The position numbers and the translations under genes are program-made. The notes under the pieces were generated by a model. That model was not told the origin of the DNA, did no database searches, and saw nothing but the letters and a program-made list of their open reading frames with translations. Of a stretch of 64,000 nt of DNA, positions 45,674-56,481 are shown one piece after another. Origin of the DNA: Okeania sp. SIO1I7 (lineage in GTDB: Bacteria; Cyanobacteriota; Cyanobacteriia; Cyanobacteriales; Microcoleaceae). Location of the stretch: NCBI GenBank assembly GCA_010672585.1, contig JAAHGF010000004.1:504873-568872 (forward strand). Reading direction: 5' to 3'. Positions within the stretch are counted from its first letter, which is position 1; each line of letters opens with the position of its first letter.

Positions 45674-47019
45674 TTGAAAATAACGGTCGAATTATTGTTG
45701 TTGACGATACCCCCGCTAATCTGCATTTATTATCCAATCTTTTGGAGGAACGCGACTATGAAGTTAGAGCTTTCCCCAGTGCTAAATTAGCACTAATAGG
45801 AATGAAAAATTTCCTTCCGGAGTTGATTTTATTGGATATTATGATGCCGCAAATGAATGGTTATGAAATGTGCGAGTATCTCAAGGAAGATGAACAATGG
45901 CGAGATATTCCCGTGATTTTTATCAGTGCATTGAACGAAATTTTTGACAAAGTTAAAGCATTTAGCGTGGGGGCAGTGGATTATATTACCAAACCCGTAC
46001 AAGCTGAAGAAGTTTTAGCTCGCGTTGAAACTCATTTACAACTTTTTCGCTTGCGAGAAATACTCCAAAAAACTAACTTTATTCAGTCTCAAAAATTAGC
46101 CCAACAAAATCGACAACTCAAGACACTCAATCAAGAACTGGAAAAGGCAAATCAAGAGCTGAAAGAGAAATATTTACAACTTGAAGAGGCACAACTACAA
46201 CTCGTAAAAAACGAAAAAATGGTAACCTTGGGCAATCTCGTGACTGGAATTGCCCATGAAATTAATAATCCCCTTGGGTTTATCGGTGGCAATGTCAACA
46301 TCGCACAAAAACATCTGCAAGATCTATTAGTAGGACTTTCTCTCTATCGCGAACATTCCCACCTTGATGATGAAATCGTCGCAGAAATTGAATACCTCGA
46401 CCTAGAATTTGTTGCTGAAGACTTCCCAAAACTGATTGCGTCAATGCAAGCCGGATACGATATCATTCGTAATATCAGCACATCTCTGCGAACATTTGCT
46501 CGTACGGATACCAATAAGAAAACCGAGTTTAATTTGCACGAAGGTCTCGATAGTACCTTATTAATTTTAAAATATCGCCTGAAAGCCAACGAAAACCGTC
46601 CTGCTATTGAAATTATTAAAAATTACGGTAATATGCCACCAGTAAAATGTTATGCGGGGCAACTCAATCAAGTATTTATGAATATTTTGGCGAATGCAAT
46701 TGATGCTTTAGATGAAAGCAATGCCGGAAAAACCTTTCAAGAAATAGAAAAAGAACCAAATCGGATTACTATTACGACAGAGTTAAGCGAGGATAAACAG
46801 AAGGCAATAGTGCAAATTGCCGACAACGGAACGGGAATGCCAGAAGAAGTAAAAGGGAAAATATTCCAACAAGGATTTACCACAAAAGAAGTAGGAAAAG
46901 GAACGGGGTTGGGCATGGCGATCGCCAATCAAATAGTCACAGAAAAACATGGTGGTAAGATTACCTGTAATTCTCTGGTTGGGCAAGGTACAATTTTTAC
47001 AATCATGATTCCCAGATAA
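45670..47019 (+). CDS. Receiver domain-histidine kinase, soluble
   Basis: The 449-residue cytoplasmic protein has inverted hybrid order. An N-terminal receiver ([12 protein letters not shown]; Asp56 in [11 protein letters not shown]; Lys108 in DYITKPV) is followed by a coiled coil (~125-185). The histidine kinase has His196 in [18 protein letters not shown]-box [18 protein letters not shown] and G-boxes DNGTGMPE and [10 protein letters not shown]. This domain order suits a relay step that receives phosphate from the coupled hybrid kinase and controls a second kinase output. It begins inside the upstream stop codon (ATGA). Its kinase core is very similar to those at the ends of 47194-52614 and 54677-56035. 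Confidence 0.95.
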   Translation: MIENNGRIIVVDDTPANLHLLSNLLEERDYEVRAFPSAKLALIGMKNFLPELILLDIMMPQMNGYEMCEYLKEDEQWRDIPVIFISALNEIFDKVKAFSVGAVDYITKPVQAEEVLARVETHLQLFRLREILQKTNFIQSQKLAQQNRQLKTLNQELEKANQELKEKYLQLEEAQLQLVKNEKMVTLGNLVTGIAHEINNPLGFIGGNVNIAQKHLQDLLVGLSLYREHSHLDDEIVAEIEYLDLEFVAEDFPKLIASMQAGYDIIRNISTSLRTFARTDTNKKTEFNLHEGLDSTLLILKYRLKANENRPAIEIIKNYGNMPPVKCYAGQLNQVFMNILANAIDALDESNAGKTFQEIEKEPNRITITTELSEDKQKAIVQIADNGTGMPEEVKGKIFQQGFTTKEVGKGTGLGMAIANQIVTEKHGGKITCNSLVGQGTIFTIMIPR

Positions 47020-47193
47020 AATCTTGCACCTCTTTCAACTGTAGCAAGAACCAGCAAGCAAACATTCCAACTGTACTAATGATTCACACAGACAACTGTA
47101 AATATTCTTAACTAGCTGGAGTTTCCGAAAAAAAAGAAGTAAACTAGATTTAATATAATCAAAATTAGACTCAACGATGAACAAACTAAGCCA

Positions 47194-50100
47194 ATGATTG
47201 AGACAAAAACAATTAAAATCGCCAATTATCAAGCCCTTGAACTGATTCATGAAAGTAGTCGTACCGAAGTCTATCGCGGTCATAACGTGGAGAATGGACA
47301 ATCAGTCATCATCAAATTGATGCGCAATCAATATCCATCCTTTAGAGAATTGGTGCAGTTTAGAAATCAATATGTAATTAGCAAAAATCTAGAGATAGAA
47401 GGCATCATCAAAACATACACCTTAGAGCGCTACGAAAACCGCTATGCTCTAATTATGGAAGATATGGGGGGGGTATCCTTAGCCGAATATCAGGGAAAAG
47501 CATCCCTGTGTCTGTCTCAATTTCTCAATATTGCCATCCAACTGTCAGAAATTCTACACCAACTCCACAATAACTCGATTATTCATAAAGATATTAAACC
47601 CGCCAATATACTGATTCACCCAGAAACCAAACAAGTAAAATTAATTGATTTTAGTATTTCTACCCTCTTACCGAAAGAAACCCAAGCAGTTCAAACACCC
47701 AATTTCTTAGAAGGAACCCTAGCTTACTTGTCTCCAGAGCAAACAGGACGGATGAATCGGGCAGTAGACTATCGCAGTGATTTTTATTCACTAGGAGTCA
47801 CATTTTATGAATTACTGATGGGAGATGTACCCTTTAGGAGTGATGATGCCTTAGAATTGATTCATGCTCATCTGGCCTTGTCTCCAGAACCTCTCAGTAA
47901 CTCGGTGGTATTAGGGGATTCTTTATGTCCGCCAAGCCTTTCAGATATTGTTCTCAAGCTGATGGCGAAAAATGCCGAAGAGCGGTATCAAAGTGCTTTG
48001 GGACTGAAATATGACCTGGAAAAATGTCTGAGTCAATATCAAGAAAGTGGGAAAATAGAAGCTTTTGAATTGGGAGCAAGAGATAGATGCGATCGCTTTG
48101 TGATTCCCGAAAAGCTTTACGGAAGAGATAACGAAGTCCAAGTTCTACTTGATGCCTTCGAGGGAGTGGCTGAAGGAAAAAGTGAAATGATGCTGGTGGC
48201 AGGGTTTTCCGGCATTGGTAAAACGGCTGTGGTTAATGAAGTTCATAAACCGATTGTGAAACAACGAGGCTATTTTGTCAAAGGGAAATTCGACCAATTC
48301 AATCGAAATATTCCCTTCTCTGCCTTTGTACAAGCCTTCCGTAGTTTGATGGGGCAAATTATCAGCGAATCTGATACCGAATTAGACAATTGGAAAACCA
48401 AAATCCGGGAAGCGCTGGGAAATAATGGACAAGTTCTTGTTGATGTCATTCCCGAACTCGAACGAGTCATTGGTCAACAACCTCCCGCTCCAGAACTTTC
48501 CGGGAGTGCTGCCCAAAATCGCTTTAATCTGCTTTTTCAGAAATTTATTGCAGTTTTCACCACAAAAGAACATCCCTTAGTGATGTTTTTAGACGATTTG
48601 CAATGGGCGGATTCGGCATCGTTAAATCTAATGAAAGTATTGATAGGAGATAATGAGACGGGCTATTTATTGCTATTAGGAGCGTATCGAGATAATGAAG
48701 TGTTTCCGGCTCATCCTCTGATGTTAACCTTAGCAGATTTAGAGAAACAACAAGCGGCTATTTCAACTATTACTCTCGCTCCTTTATCTACACATCACAT
48801 CAATCAACTTGTCGCAGAAACTCTGAGTTGCCAAGCTGAACAAGCTCAACCTCTGACAGAATTGGTTTATCAAAAGACCCAAGGGAATCCCTTTTTCACT
48901 ACACAGTTCTTGAAAGGATTGTATGAGGATGAATTGATTGTGTTCAACCCCAACTTGGGATTTTGGGAATGCGATTTAGTCAAGGTGCAAGATGCTGCAC
49001 TCATCGATGATGTGGTGGAATTTATGGCATCTCGATTGCAAAAGTTGCCCGCAGCAACACAGGAGGTGTTGAAATTGGCTGCTTGTATTGGCAACCAGTT
49101 TGATTTAGAAACTTTGGCTGTTGTTTGTCTAACCCCCTTGGAAGAAGTAGCGAGCAAGCTTTGGAGTGCGCTGCAAGAAGGGGCGGTCATACCGATTAGC
49201 GAAGCCTACAAGTTTTTTCAAGGGGAAATTGATTCTCATTCAACAGAGACGGTTACTGTAAATTATCGTTTCCTGCACGATCGCGTGCAACAAGCTGCTT
49301 ATTCTCTCATTCCTGAAGCTCGAAAACAAGAAACACATTTAAAGATTGGTCGTTCGCTGCTAAAAGAGACATCAGAAGTAGATTGGGAAGAGAAAATTTT
49401 TGGTATTACCAACCACTTGAATAGAGGAAGAAGCTTAATCGTTAATCCTGATGAGAGGCAAAAGTTAAGTCAGCTTAATTTGCAAGCAGGGTGCAAAGCA
49501 AAAGCTGCAACTGCTTACGAGTCAGCTCTTGAGTATTTGTTGTTAGGGATAGATTTACTAGAGGCTGATTGCTGGAAATCTCAGTATGATTTGACTTTAG
49601 CACTATACGAATCTGCAACAGAGTCTTTCTATCTTGATGGCGACTTGCAAAAGATGGAGGAGTTTGCTGATATCGGATTAAAGAACGCTCAAGATTTACT
49701 TGATACGATCGCAATTTATGAGGTCAGAATCCAGGCATTACAAGCTCAACTTAAGTTCCAAGAAGCAATAGATACCGCAATGATTATTCTGGAAAAACTA
49801 GAGATTCGTAGTTTCCCAGAAAATCCAGAGTCTTTCCATGTCGAGCTTTGGTTAGATGAAGTACGGAAAAACTTGCGAGGTCGTGCACCTTCGACTCTAG
49901 TGAACTTGCCAACGGCAATCGATCCGAAAGCAATTGCAGCCATTCGGATTCTCGCAAGTATTTGCAGTGCGGCTTATAAAGCGGCACCAATGTTGATGCC
50001 ATTAATCACTTTTGAACAAGTCAATTTATCAATTAAGTACGGCAATTCTTCCGTTTCTGCTTTTGCCTACGCTGATCAAGGCTTAGTGTTGTGTGGAATG

Positions 50101-52614
50101 TGCAACGATATTGAAGTTGGCTATCAATTTGGCGAGCTGGCATCTAAGCTATTGGGAAAAAGTGATAAAGTTTATGCTGCCCGAACGTTTCACATTATTA
50201 ATGCTCATGTCAAGCATAACAAAGAACATTTACGAACAACTTTTGAAGGTTTAAAAACTGCCTATTCAGTCGGACTAGAAACGGGAGACCTTGAATTTGC
50301 AGGTTATGGAGCATTATATTACTCATTGTATTCTTACTTGTGCGGTCAGGAATTATCTGAACTAGAACAAGAGATCACCGCCTATAGTCATGGGGTAGAA
50401 CGCATTAAGCAGGCAACTTCCAAAAACTATATTGATATCTATCGTCAAGCCGTACAGAATTTGCTGGGATGCTCTCAAAATCCTTGTTTGCTTGTAGGTA
50501 AAGCTTATGACGAAGATAAAATGTTACCCATTCACCAAGAAGCTAACGATCTGACTGCTCTATATTATTTAAACTTTAATCGAGGGCTTCTTTGTTATCT
50601 GTTTCAAGAATACGACCGTGCATCTCAAAGTCTCGCGAACGCGCAAAAATATTTAGGAGGAGCAATTGCCACGCCACTCGTTCCACTTTTCCACTTCTAC
50701 CAGTCTTTGGTGATGCTCATCCAGTTTGATTGGCAAACAGAAACCAAGCGTCAAACTATTCTCAAACAGATTACAGCCAATCAAGCAATTCTGAATGACT
50801 TTGTAAGTTATGTTCCGGCAAACTATCTCCATAAATGGTGCCTTGTTGAAGCAGAAAAACATCGCGTACTGAGCAATAAACTAGAAGCGATTGAACTATA
50901 CGAGCGCGCAATTTCTGGAGCAAAAGAAACCAAATATATCCAAGAGGAAGCCCTAAGTAACGAACTATTCGCTAAATTCTACCTCGACTGGGGCAAAGAA
51001 AAATATGCTGTCATTCATATGCAAGAAGCTTACTATTGCTATGCTCAATGGGGAGCAAAGGCGAAGACGAACGATCTAGAAGAACGTTACCCCGAACTGT
51101 TAAAGCCAATTTTGCAACGCGGTCTCGCTACCACCAATCGCGTCTCTTCCACCTCAAGCACAAGCATTTCTCAAATTACCAGCAATTCTTATTCTCAAAC
51201 CGCAACTGTTGCCAATATTTCCTCCATTCTCGATTTTTCTTCCCTCTTAAAAGCCTCTCAAACCCTATCGGGAGAAATTGAACTAGATCGTCTGCTATCA
51301 ACAGTAATGAAGATTATCATCGAAAATGCCGGAGCTACCAAAGGTGCATTATTATTAGCCAGTGAAACCGGATTGACCATAGAAACGATCGCCACTCGTA
51401 CTGAAGATAGCAGTAAATTAACCATAGATTCATTAAATCAATCCATTCCCCTAGAAGAAAATATTGACTTACCCGTAGGATTGATTAACTATGTCCGACG
51501 CACTACAGAAACTGTACTTTTAGATGGCAAAGCTGCCCAAGAGCAGTTTGCTGCCGATCGCTATTTACTAAGTTTTTCTCCTCAAAGTTTGCTATGTATA
51601 CCTTTACTAGAGAGAGGAAAATTAATCGGCATTCTCTATTTAGAAAATAGTTTAACTGCTGATGTGTTTACTAGCGATCGCGTAGAAATTCTCGATTCCC
51701 TCTGCGCTCAAGCAGCGATTTCTATTGAAAATGCCAGATTGTATCAACAAGCGCAACAAGCTCTCAAAGATTTACAAGAAGCTCAACTGCAATTAGTTCA
51801 AAGTGAAAAAATGGCAACCTTGGGCAATTTGGTAGCAGGAGTAGCTCACGAAATTAATAATCCTGTTGGGTTTATTGGCGGGAATATTAGCACAGCACAA
51901 GAGTATGTACAGGATTTACTTCAAGCTCTGTCTCTCTATCAAGAAAATACATCTCCTTCAGAATCAATGATTACTGAACTAGAGGATCTTGATATTGACT
52001 TTATTGCGGAAGATTTCCCGAAAATGATTGCGTCAATGCAAGCTGGATGCGACCGCATTTGCAATATAAGTACATCTTTGCGAACTTTTTCACGCACGGA
52101 TACCGCAGCCAAAACTGAGTTTAATCTGCACGACGGAATAGATAGCACCTTATTAATCTTAAAATATCGCCTCAAAGCTAATGAAAACCATCCAGCTATT
52201 GAAGTGGTGAAAAATTATGGTGATATTCCCCTAGTGAAATGCTATGCAGGGCAACTCAATCAAGTATTTATGAATCTGTTAGCCAATGCGATCGATGCGT
52301 TAGATGAAAGCAATGCTGGAAAAACTTTTCAAGAAATAGAACAAGAACCCAATCACATTACGATTGAAACAAAATTAAGTAACTCCGATCATAGTGTAAT
52401 TGTGCGTATTTCTGATAATGGAGTGGGAATGCCAGAAGAGGTAAAAGCAAAAATATTCCAGCAAGGATTTACCACCAAAGGAGTGGGCAAAGGAACAGGC
52501 TTAGGGATGGCGATCGCTCAGTCTATCGTCGAAGAAAAACATGGTGGGGCAATATCTTGTCATTCGGAACTCGGAAAAGGGACAGAGTTTATGATTGAGC
52601 TGCCGATTGGCTGA
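47194..52614 (+). CDS. Ser/Thr kinase-AAA ATPase-GAF-histidine kinase giant sensor
   Basis: The 1806-residue soluble protein has four modules. (1) Ser/Thr kinase, 1-270: Lys41, catalytic HKDIKPANIL (Asp133), DFS in place of DFG at 152-154, and GTLAYLSPEQTGRMN. (2) An AAA_16/STAND-type ATPase: Walker A GFSGIGKT (337-344) and Walker B LVMFLDDLQWAD (~460-475), followed by ~800 residues of TPR-like helices. (3) GAF, ~1370-1510 (LLCIPLLERGKLIGILYLEN). (4) Histidine kinase with His ~1553 (GNLVAGVAHEINNPVGF) and G-boxes. This is the trifunctional Ser/Thr kinase/ATP-binding/histidine kinase family common in filamentous cyanobacteria. It probably integrates signals and phosphorylates both Ser/Thr and relay targets. 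Start ATG 47194. A 5' fragment of a second copy is at 42549-42694. Confidence 0.96.
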   Translation: MIETKTIKIANYQALELIHESSRTEVYRGHNVENGQSVIIKLMRNQYPSFRELVQFRNQYVISKNLEIEGIIKTYTLERYENRYALIMEDMGGVSLAEYQGKASLCLSQFLNIAIQLSEILHQLHNNSIIHKDIKPANILIHPETKQVKLIDFSISTLLPKETQAVQTPNFLEGTLAYLSPEQTGRMNRAVDYRSDFYSLGVTFYELLMGDVPFRSDDALELIHAHLALSPEPLSNSVVLGDSLCPPSLSDIVLKLMAKNAEERYQSALGLKYDLEKCLSQYQESGKIEAFELGARDRCDRFVIPEKLYGRDNEVQVLLDAFEGVAEGKSEMMLVAGFSGIGKTAVVNEVHKPIVKQRGYFVKGKFDQFNRNIPFSAFVQAFRSLMGQIISESDTELDNWKTKIREALGNNGQVLVDVIPELERVIGQQPPAPELSGSAAQNRFNLLFQKFIAVFTTKEHPLVMFLDDLQWADSASLNLMKVLIGDNETGYLLLLGAYRDNEVFPAHPLMLTLADLEKQQAAISTITLAPLSTHHINQLVAETLSCQAEQAQPLTELVYQKTQGNPFFTTQFLKGLYEDELIVFNPNLGFWECDLVKVQDAALIDDVVEFMASRLQKLPAATQEVLKLAACIGNQFDLETLAVVCLTPLEEVASKLWSALQEGAVIPISEAYKFFQGEIDSHSTETVTVNYRFLHDRVQQAAYSLIPEARKQETHLKIGRSLLKETSEVDWEEKIFGITNHLNRGRSLIVNPDERQKLSQLNLQAGCKAKAATAYESALEYLLLGIDLLEADCWKSQYDLTLALYESATESFYLDGDLQKMEEFADIGLKNAQDLLDTIAIYEVRIQALQAQLKFQEAIDTAMIILEKLEIRSFPENPESFHVELWLDEVRKNLRGRAPSTLVNLPTAIDPKAIAAIRILASICSAAYKAAPMLMPLITFEQVNLSIKYGNSSVSAFAYADQGLVLCGMCNDIEVGYQFGELASKLLGKSDKVYAARTFHIINAHVKHNKEHLRTTFEGLKTAYSVGLETGDLEFAGYGALYYSLYSYLCGQELSELEQEITAYSHGVERIKQATSKNYIDIYRQAVQNLLGCSQNPCLLVGKAYDEDKMLPIHQEANDLTALYYLNFNRGLLCYLFQEYDRASQSLANAQKYLGGAIATPLVPLFHFYQSLVMLIQFDWQTETKRQTILKQITANQAILNDFVSYVPANYLHKWCLVEAEKHRVLSNKLEAIELYERAISGAKETKYIQEEALSNELFAKFYLDWGKEKYAVIHMQEAYYCYAQWGAKAKTNDLEERYPELLKPILQRGLATTNRVSSTSSTSISQITSNSYSQTATVANISSILDFSSLLKASQTLSGEIELDRLLSTVMKIIIENAGATKGALLLASETGLTIETIATRTEDSSKLTIDSLNQSIPLEENIDLPVGLINYVRRTTETVLLDGKAAQEQFAADRYLLSFSPQSLLCIPLLERGKLIGILYLENSLTADVFTSDRVEILDSLCAQAAISIENARLYQQAQQALKDLQEAQLQLVQSEKMATLGNLVAGVAHEINNPVGFIGGNISTAQEYVQDLLQALSLYQENTSPSESMITELEDLDIDFIAEDFPKMIASMQAGCDRICNISTSLRTFSRTDTAAKTEFNLHDGIDSTLLILKYRLKANENHPAIEVVKNYGDIPLVKCYAGQLNQVFMNLLANAIDALDESNAGKTFQEIEQEPNHITIETKLSNSDHSVIVRISDNGVGMPEEVKAKIFQQGFTTKGVGKGTGLGMAIAQSIVEEKHGGAISCHSELGKGTEFMIELPIG

Positions 52615-52679
52615 ATTTGACGATCGCTTATCATCTTTGTAATAATTAATTGTCAACAATCAAAGAATCGGAGGTCTTT

Positions 52680-54674
52680 ATGAACACTTACGATCATAAT
52701 TTGTGGGTTCTCGACGATGAACGACACACAATTTCCCTCGCAAAATGGCAAAAGACCATTGATGTGATGGCTAATCTTTTTCAAGCACCTGCAGGGTTTA
52801 TCGTGCAGCATACAAATCAAGGATATCAGGTGGTCATTGCCAGTCAACAAGAGTCCAATCCCTATCCTGCGGGAGGAGGAATTATTCCTCTCAATTGTAA
52901 TATCTTCTGTCGCAAAATTATGCAAACTCGTGAAAAGCTCTACGTGAAAAATGCTAAAGTCGATCCCTATTGGGATGATAATCCCGAGGTTGCACAAGAT
53001 GGTTTTATGTCCTACTATGGCTTACTCGTAAGCTGGCCTGACAATACTCCCTTTGGCACAATTTGCGTGATGGATTTCAAACAGACAGATTACCAGAAAG
53101 ACTATTTGGATTTGATGGAAGAACTGCGAAATCTCGTTGAATACGATCTACGACTTTTTGAACAATACCAAACTACAGCCAAACTCGCAACGAATCTGGA
53201 AAAAAACAATCACGAATTAATGGAAGCCAAAAAACAGGCCGATATCGCCAACCAAGCGAAAAGCTCCTTCATCGCCAATATGAGCCACGAATTGCGATCA
53301 CCCCTTAACGCCATCCTGGGATTCACGCAAATCATGACTCGTTCTCAAACTCTCCCCCCAGAACATCAAGAAAGCGTCGGCATTATCAACCGCAGTGGAG
53401 AGCATCTTTTAACCCTAATTAATAACGTCCTCGACCTCTCCCAAATCGAAGCGGGACGCATTACCCTCAACGAAAAAAACTTTGACCTGCATCGCCTGCT
53501 CGATGACATTCACGATATGTTCCAACTCAAGGCCAATGATAAAGGCTTGCAGTTGCTCTTAGAACCGGCAGAAAATCTCCCCCGCTACATTCGCACCGAT
53601 GAAGTCAAACTCCGCCAAATCCTGATTAATTTGATTAACAATGCACTCAAATTTACCGAACGAGGAGGCATTTCTATTCAAGTCAGCCAGCAATCCTCCC
53701 TAACCCTCCTTGGTAAGGGAGAAGGGGGGATGATCCAACAACCAAAAACAATATATTTTGCAGTCGAAGACACCGGAGCAGGAATCGCCCCGGAAGAACT
53801 CGACAAGCTCTTTCAAGCCTTTAGCCAAACTGAAAGTGGCAAACAAGCGCAGGAAGGTACTGGGTTAGGACTCTCCATCAGTCGTAAATTTGCAGAGTTA
53901 ATGGGGGGAGAAATGAGGGTTACCTCTCGCGTGGGAGAAGGAACAGTCTTTAGTTTTGATATTCAATATCAAGAAGTGGCAGCCACCGATGTAGAAGTAT
54001 TAAGGGCTAAACGTCGCATCATTGCCCTTGAACCCGGTCAACCCCGCTATCGCATTCTCATTGTCGATGATAAACCCGTCAATCGCCAGCTTTTAATCCA
54101 TTTGCTCAATCCTTTGGGTTTCGAGTTGCAAGAAGCCAGCAATGGTAAAGAAGCTATTAAAATGTGGGAGGAATGGGAACCCCATCTGATTTGGATGGAT
54201 CTGCGGATGCCGGTGATGGACGGATTTGAAGCCACCCAAAAGATTAAAGCCAGCACCAAAGGAAAAGCGACGACAATTATTGCTCTGACTGCCAGTGTTT
54301 TGGAGGAAGAACGGGCGGTGGTATTATCGGTAGGATGCGATGATTTTATGCGCAAACCCTTCCGAGACGAACAAATCTTTAAAGCTCTCGAACAACATAT
54401 AGGAATTCGTTACATCTATGAAGAGATAGAGCCTCCCTCTGAGGACAATGCTCAACAAAAGGAAGTACTGACAGCAGAAAATTTGCAAGCACTCTCCCCA
54501 GAACTGCAACTGCAATTGCGTCAGGCGGTGATTAGTGCGAGCAAGAAAAAAATCGGGGCAGTGGTAGCGGCTATTGCAGAACAAAATCCGGCTTTATCGG
54601 AAGCTATCGCTACTTGTTTCCATAACTTTGAATACGATAAAATTTTAGATTTAATTCCCAAAGAGGAGGTTTAA
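52680..54674 (+). CDS. GAF-containing soluble hybrid histidine kinase with receiver
   Basis: The start is set by GGAGG eight bases before ATG 52680; the frame begins at a TTG 10 codons earlier. The 664-residue soluble protein has a GAF-like sensor (~15-165; FQAPAGFIVQHTNQGYQVVI, YYGLLVSWPDNTPFGTICVM). The kinase has its phospho-His in [14 protein letters not shown] (~205) and G-boxes DTGAGI and GTGLGLSISR. The receiver has Asp in WMDLRMPVMDGF and Lys in MRKPF, and the same helical tail as the two membrane hybrids (ending NFEYDKILDLI). The input domain resembles sensors for small ligands or redox cues, but the cue is unknown. Its TAA is 2 bp before the next ATG. Confidence 0.95.
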   Translation: MNTYDHNLWVLDDERHTISLAKWQKTIDVMANLFQAPAGFIVQHTNQGYQVVIASQQESNPYPAGGGIIPLNCNIFCRKIMQTREKLYVKNAKVDPYWDDNPEVAQDGFMSYYGLLVSWPDNTPFGTICVMDFKQTDYQKDYLDLMEELRNLVEYDLRLFEQYQTTAKLATNLEKNNHELMEAKKQADIANQAKSSFIANMSHELRSPLNAILGFTQIMTRSQTLPPEHQESVGIINRSGEHLLTLINNVLDLSQIEAGRITLNEKNFDLHRLLDDIHDMFQLKANDKGLQLLLEPAENLPRYIRTDEVKLRQILINLINNALKFTERGGISIQVSQQSSLTLLGKGEGGMIQQPKTIYFAVEDTGAGIAPEELDKLFQAFSQTESGKQAQEGTGLGLSISRKFAELMGGEMRVTSRVGEGTVFSFDIQYQEVAATDVEVLRAKRRIIALEPGQPRYRILIVDDKPVNRQLLIHLLNPLGFELQEASNGKEAIKMWEEWEPHLIWMDLRMPVMDGFEATQKIKASTKGKATTIIALTASVLEEERAVVLSVGCDDFMRKPFRDEQIFKALEQHIGIRYIYEEIEPPSEDNAQQKEVLTAENLQALSPELQLQLRQAVISASKKKIGAVVAAIAEQNPALSEAIATCFHNFEYDKILDLIPKEEV

Positions 54675-54676
54675 AG

Positions 54677-56035
54677 ATGAATGCGGACTCCATGTCACTC
54701 GGTCAAATTGCTGTGGTAGATGATACGGCAGCGAATTTGCATCTCCTCTGTAATCTGTTGGAAAATGCTGGCTATGATGTCCGTCCTTTTCCAAGGGGAG
54801 CAATTGCCTTAGAAGGGATTACCTATTCGCCTCCAGATTTGATCCTGCTGGATATTCAAATGCCAGAAATGAATGGCTACAACATCTGCGAGAAACTGAA
54901 AAGCAATGAATCTACGGAAAATATTCCCGTGATTTTTATCAGTGCGTTCAATGAAACCTTTGATAAAGTGAAAGCCTTTCAGGTTGGAGGGGTGGATTAT
55001 ATTACCAAACCCTTCCAAGCGGAAGAAGTTCTCGTAAGGGTGGCTACTCACCTCGAACTGTACCAAATTAAAAGGCAGTTGCAAACAACCAATAGCATTC
55101 AAGCAGAACAACTTGCAGTACAGAATGCTCAACTCCTGCATCTCAATCAATCTTTACAAGAGGCAAATCAACAATTGCAACGCAACTATGAGAAACTCAA
55201 ACAGACTCAACTGCAACTGATACAAACAGAAAAGATGGCGACTTTGGGGAACTTGGTAGCAGGAGTAGCTCACGAAATTAATAATCCTATTGGGTTTGTT
55301 GAAGGGAATATTCGTGCAGCTTTTGAGTATTTGCAAGATTTACTGACTATACTTTCTTTATATGCAGAAAATACCTCTCCACCAGAGTCAATTATCTCAG
55401 AGATTTCGGATCTAGATCCGAAATTTATTGCGGAAGATTTTCGTCAACTAATGGTATCCATGGAAAAAGGATGCGAACGCATTCGCAAGATCAGCATATC
55501 TTTGCGTATCTTTTCCCGCAAGGATACCGCCAGTAAAACTGAGTTTAATTTACATGAGGGAATTGACAGCACCTTGTTAATCTTAAAATATCGCCTGAAA
55601 GCAAATAAAGATCGTCCGGCCATTGAAGTGGTTAAAAATTACGGTAACATTCCGCCAGTGAAATGCTATGCGGGACAACTCAATCAAGTGTTTATGAATC
55701 TGTTGGCTAATGCGATCGATGCTTTGGATGAAAGCAATGAAGGTAAAGTTTTTGAAGAGATAGAAGAAAGGCCGAATTGCATTAAAATCAGCACAGAGTT
55801 AAGTAGCTCGCATAATAGTATAATTGTGCGTATTTCTGATAATGGAGTGGGAATGCCCAAAGAGGTAAAAGCGAAAATATTCCAGCAAGGATTTACTACC
55901 AAAGGAGTGGGTAAAGGAACGGGTTTGGGCATGGCGATCGCCCATCAAATAGTAACAGAAAAACACGGTGGTCAGATTAGTTGTGATTCAACAGTTGGGC
56001 AAGGTACAATTTTTACCATCATAATTCCCAGATAA
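54677..56035 (+). CDS. Receiver domain-histidine kinase, soluble (paralogue)
   Basis: This is a paralogue of the gene at 45670. N-terminal receiver (VVDDTAANLHLL; Asp in LLDIQMPEMNG; DYITKPF), a coiled coil, then the histidine kinase ([54 protein letters not shown]). Start ATG 54677 is two bases after the previous stop; GAGGAGG overlapping that stop is the ribosome binding site, so the pair is co-translated. The repeated pairing of hybrid kinase with receiver-kinase at 42866/45670 and 52680/54677 suggests a duplicated two-gene module. It is probably cytoplasmic. Confidence 0.95.
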   Translation: MNADSMSLGQIAVVDDTAANLHLLCNLLENAGYDVRPFPRGAIALEGITYSPPDLILLDIQMPEMNGYNICEKLKSNESTENIPVIFISAFNETFDKVKAFQVGGVDYITKPFQAEEVLVRVATHLELYQIKRQLQTTNSIQAEQLAVQNAQLLHLNQSLQEANQQLQRNYEKLKQTQLQLIQTEKMATLGNLVAGVAHEINNPIGFVEGNIRAAFEYLQDLLTILSLYAENTSPPESIISEISDLDPKFIAEDFRQLMVSMEKGCERIRKISISLRIFSRKDTASKTEFNLHEGIDSTLLILKYRLKANKDRPAIEVVKNYGNIPPVKCYAGQLNQVFMNLLANAIDALDESNEGKVFEEIEERPNCIKISTELSSSHNSIIVRISDNGVGMPKEVKAKIFQQGFTTKGVGKGTGLGMAIAHQIVTEKHGGQISCDSTVGQGTIFTIIIPR

Positions 56036-56481
56036 AATATTGTATTTTTCATTTTTCCTAATATTAAAAATATTACCACAATTAAACAAAAAATTCAACT
56101 CTTTAAGTATAAATTTATATGATGTCCGGTTTTTTATTATTGGAGATGTCTATTGATATAGTCAAAGCTCCAGCAATATTTAGGCAGTTCCGATTATAGT
56201 GTGCTAACTGATAACTGATAACTGAAATTACCGAATAATTAAGGTTTAAAGCCTCTCCTTTAAAGGAGAAACAAGTGGTCGTTTGCTTTTGCTTCGCAAA
56301 ACTGGCGTAACGCAACGCTGACGCGAAACGCGACAGCGGAACGGAGTTCTATCTTCGCAGCTTCCCGCAGGGTGGGATGGCGAGGTCTCGGAGCTGTCCT
56401 CCAATCGACCAAGAGAGAAAAAATTTTCCTTTTAGTCAATCCTCTTCTTGAAAAGAAGAGGTAATTATTAATTATTAATTA
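56036..56481. repeat. Gene-free stretch with MITE family G copy carrying a nested insert
   Basis: A family I end (ATGATGTCCGGTT) is at 56120. A family G copy runs ~56232-56465 and contains TTTGCTTCGCAAAACTGGCG and CGCAGGGTGGGATGGCGAGG, the same nested insert, inverted, as in 63523-63665. Tandem AATTATT follows at 56463-56500. Confidence 0.55.
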
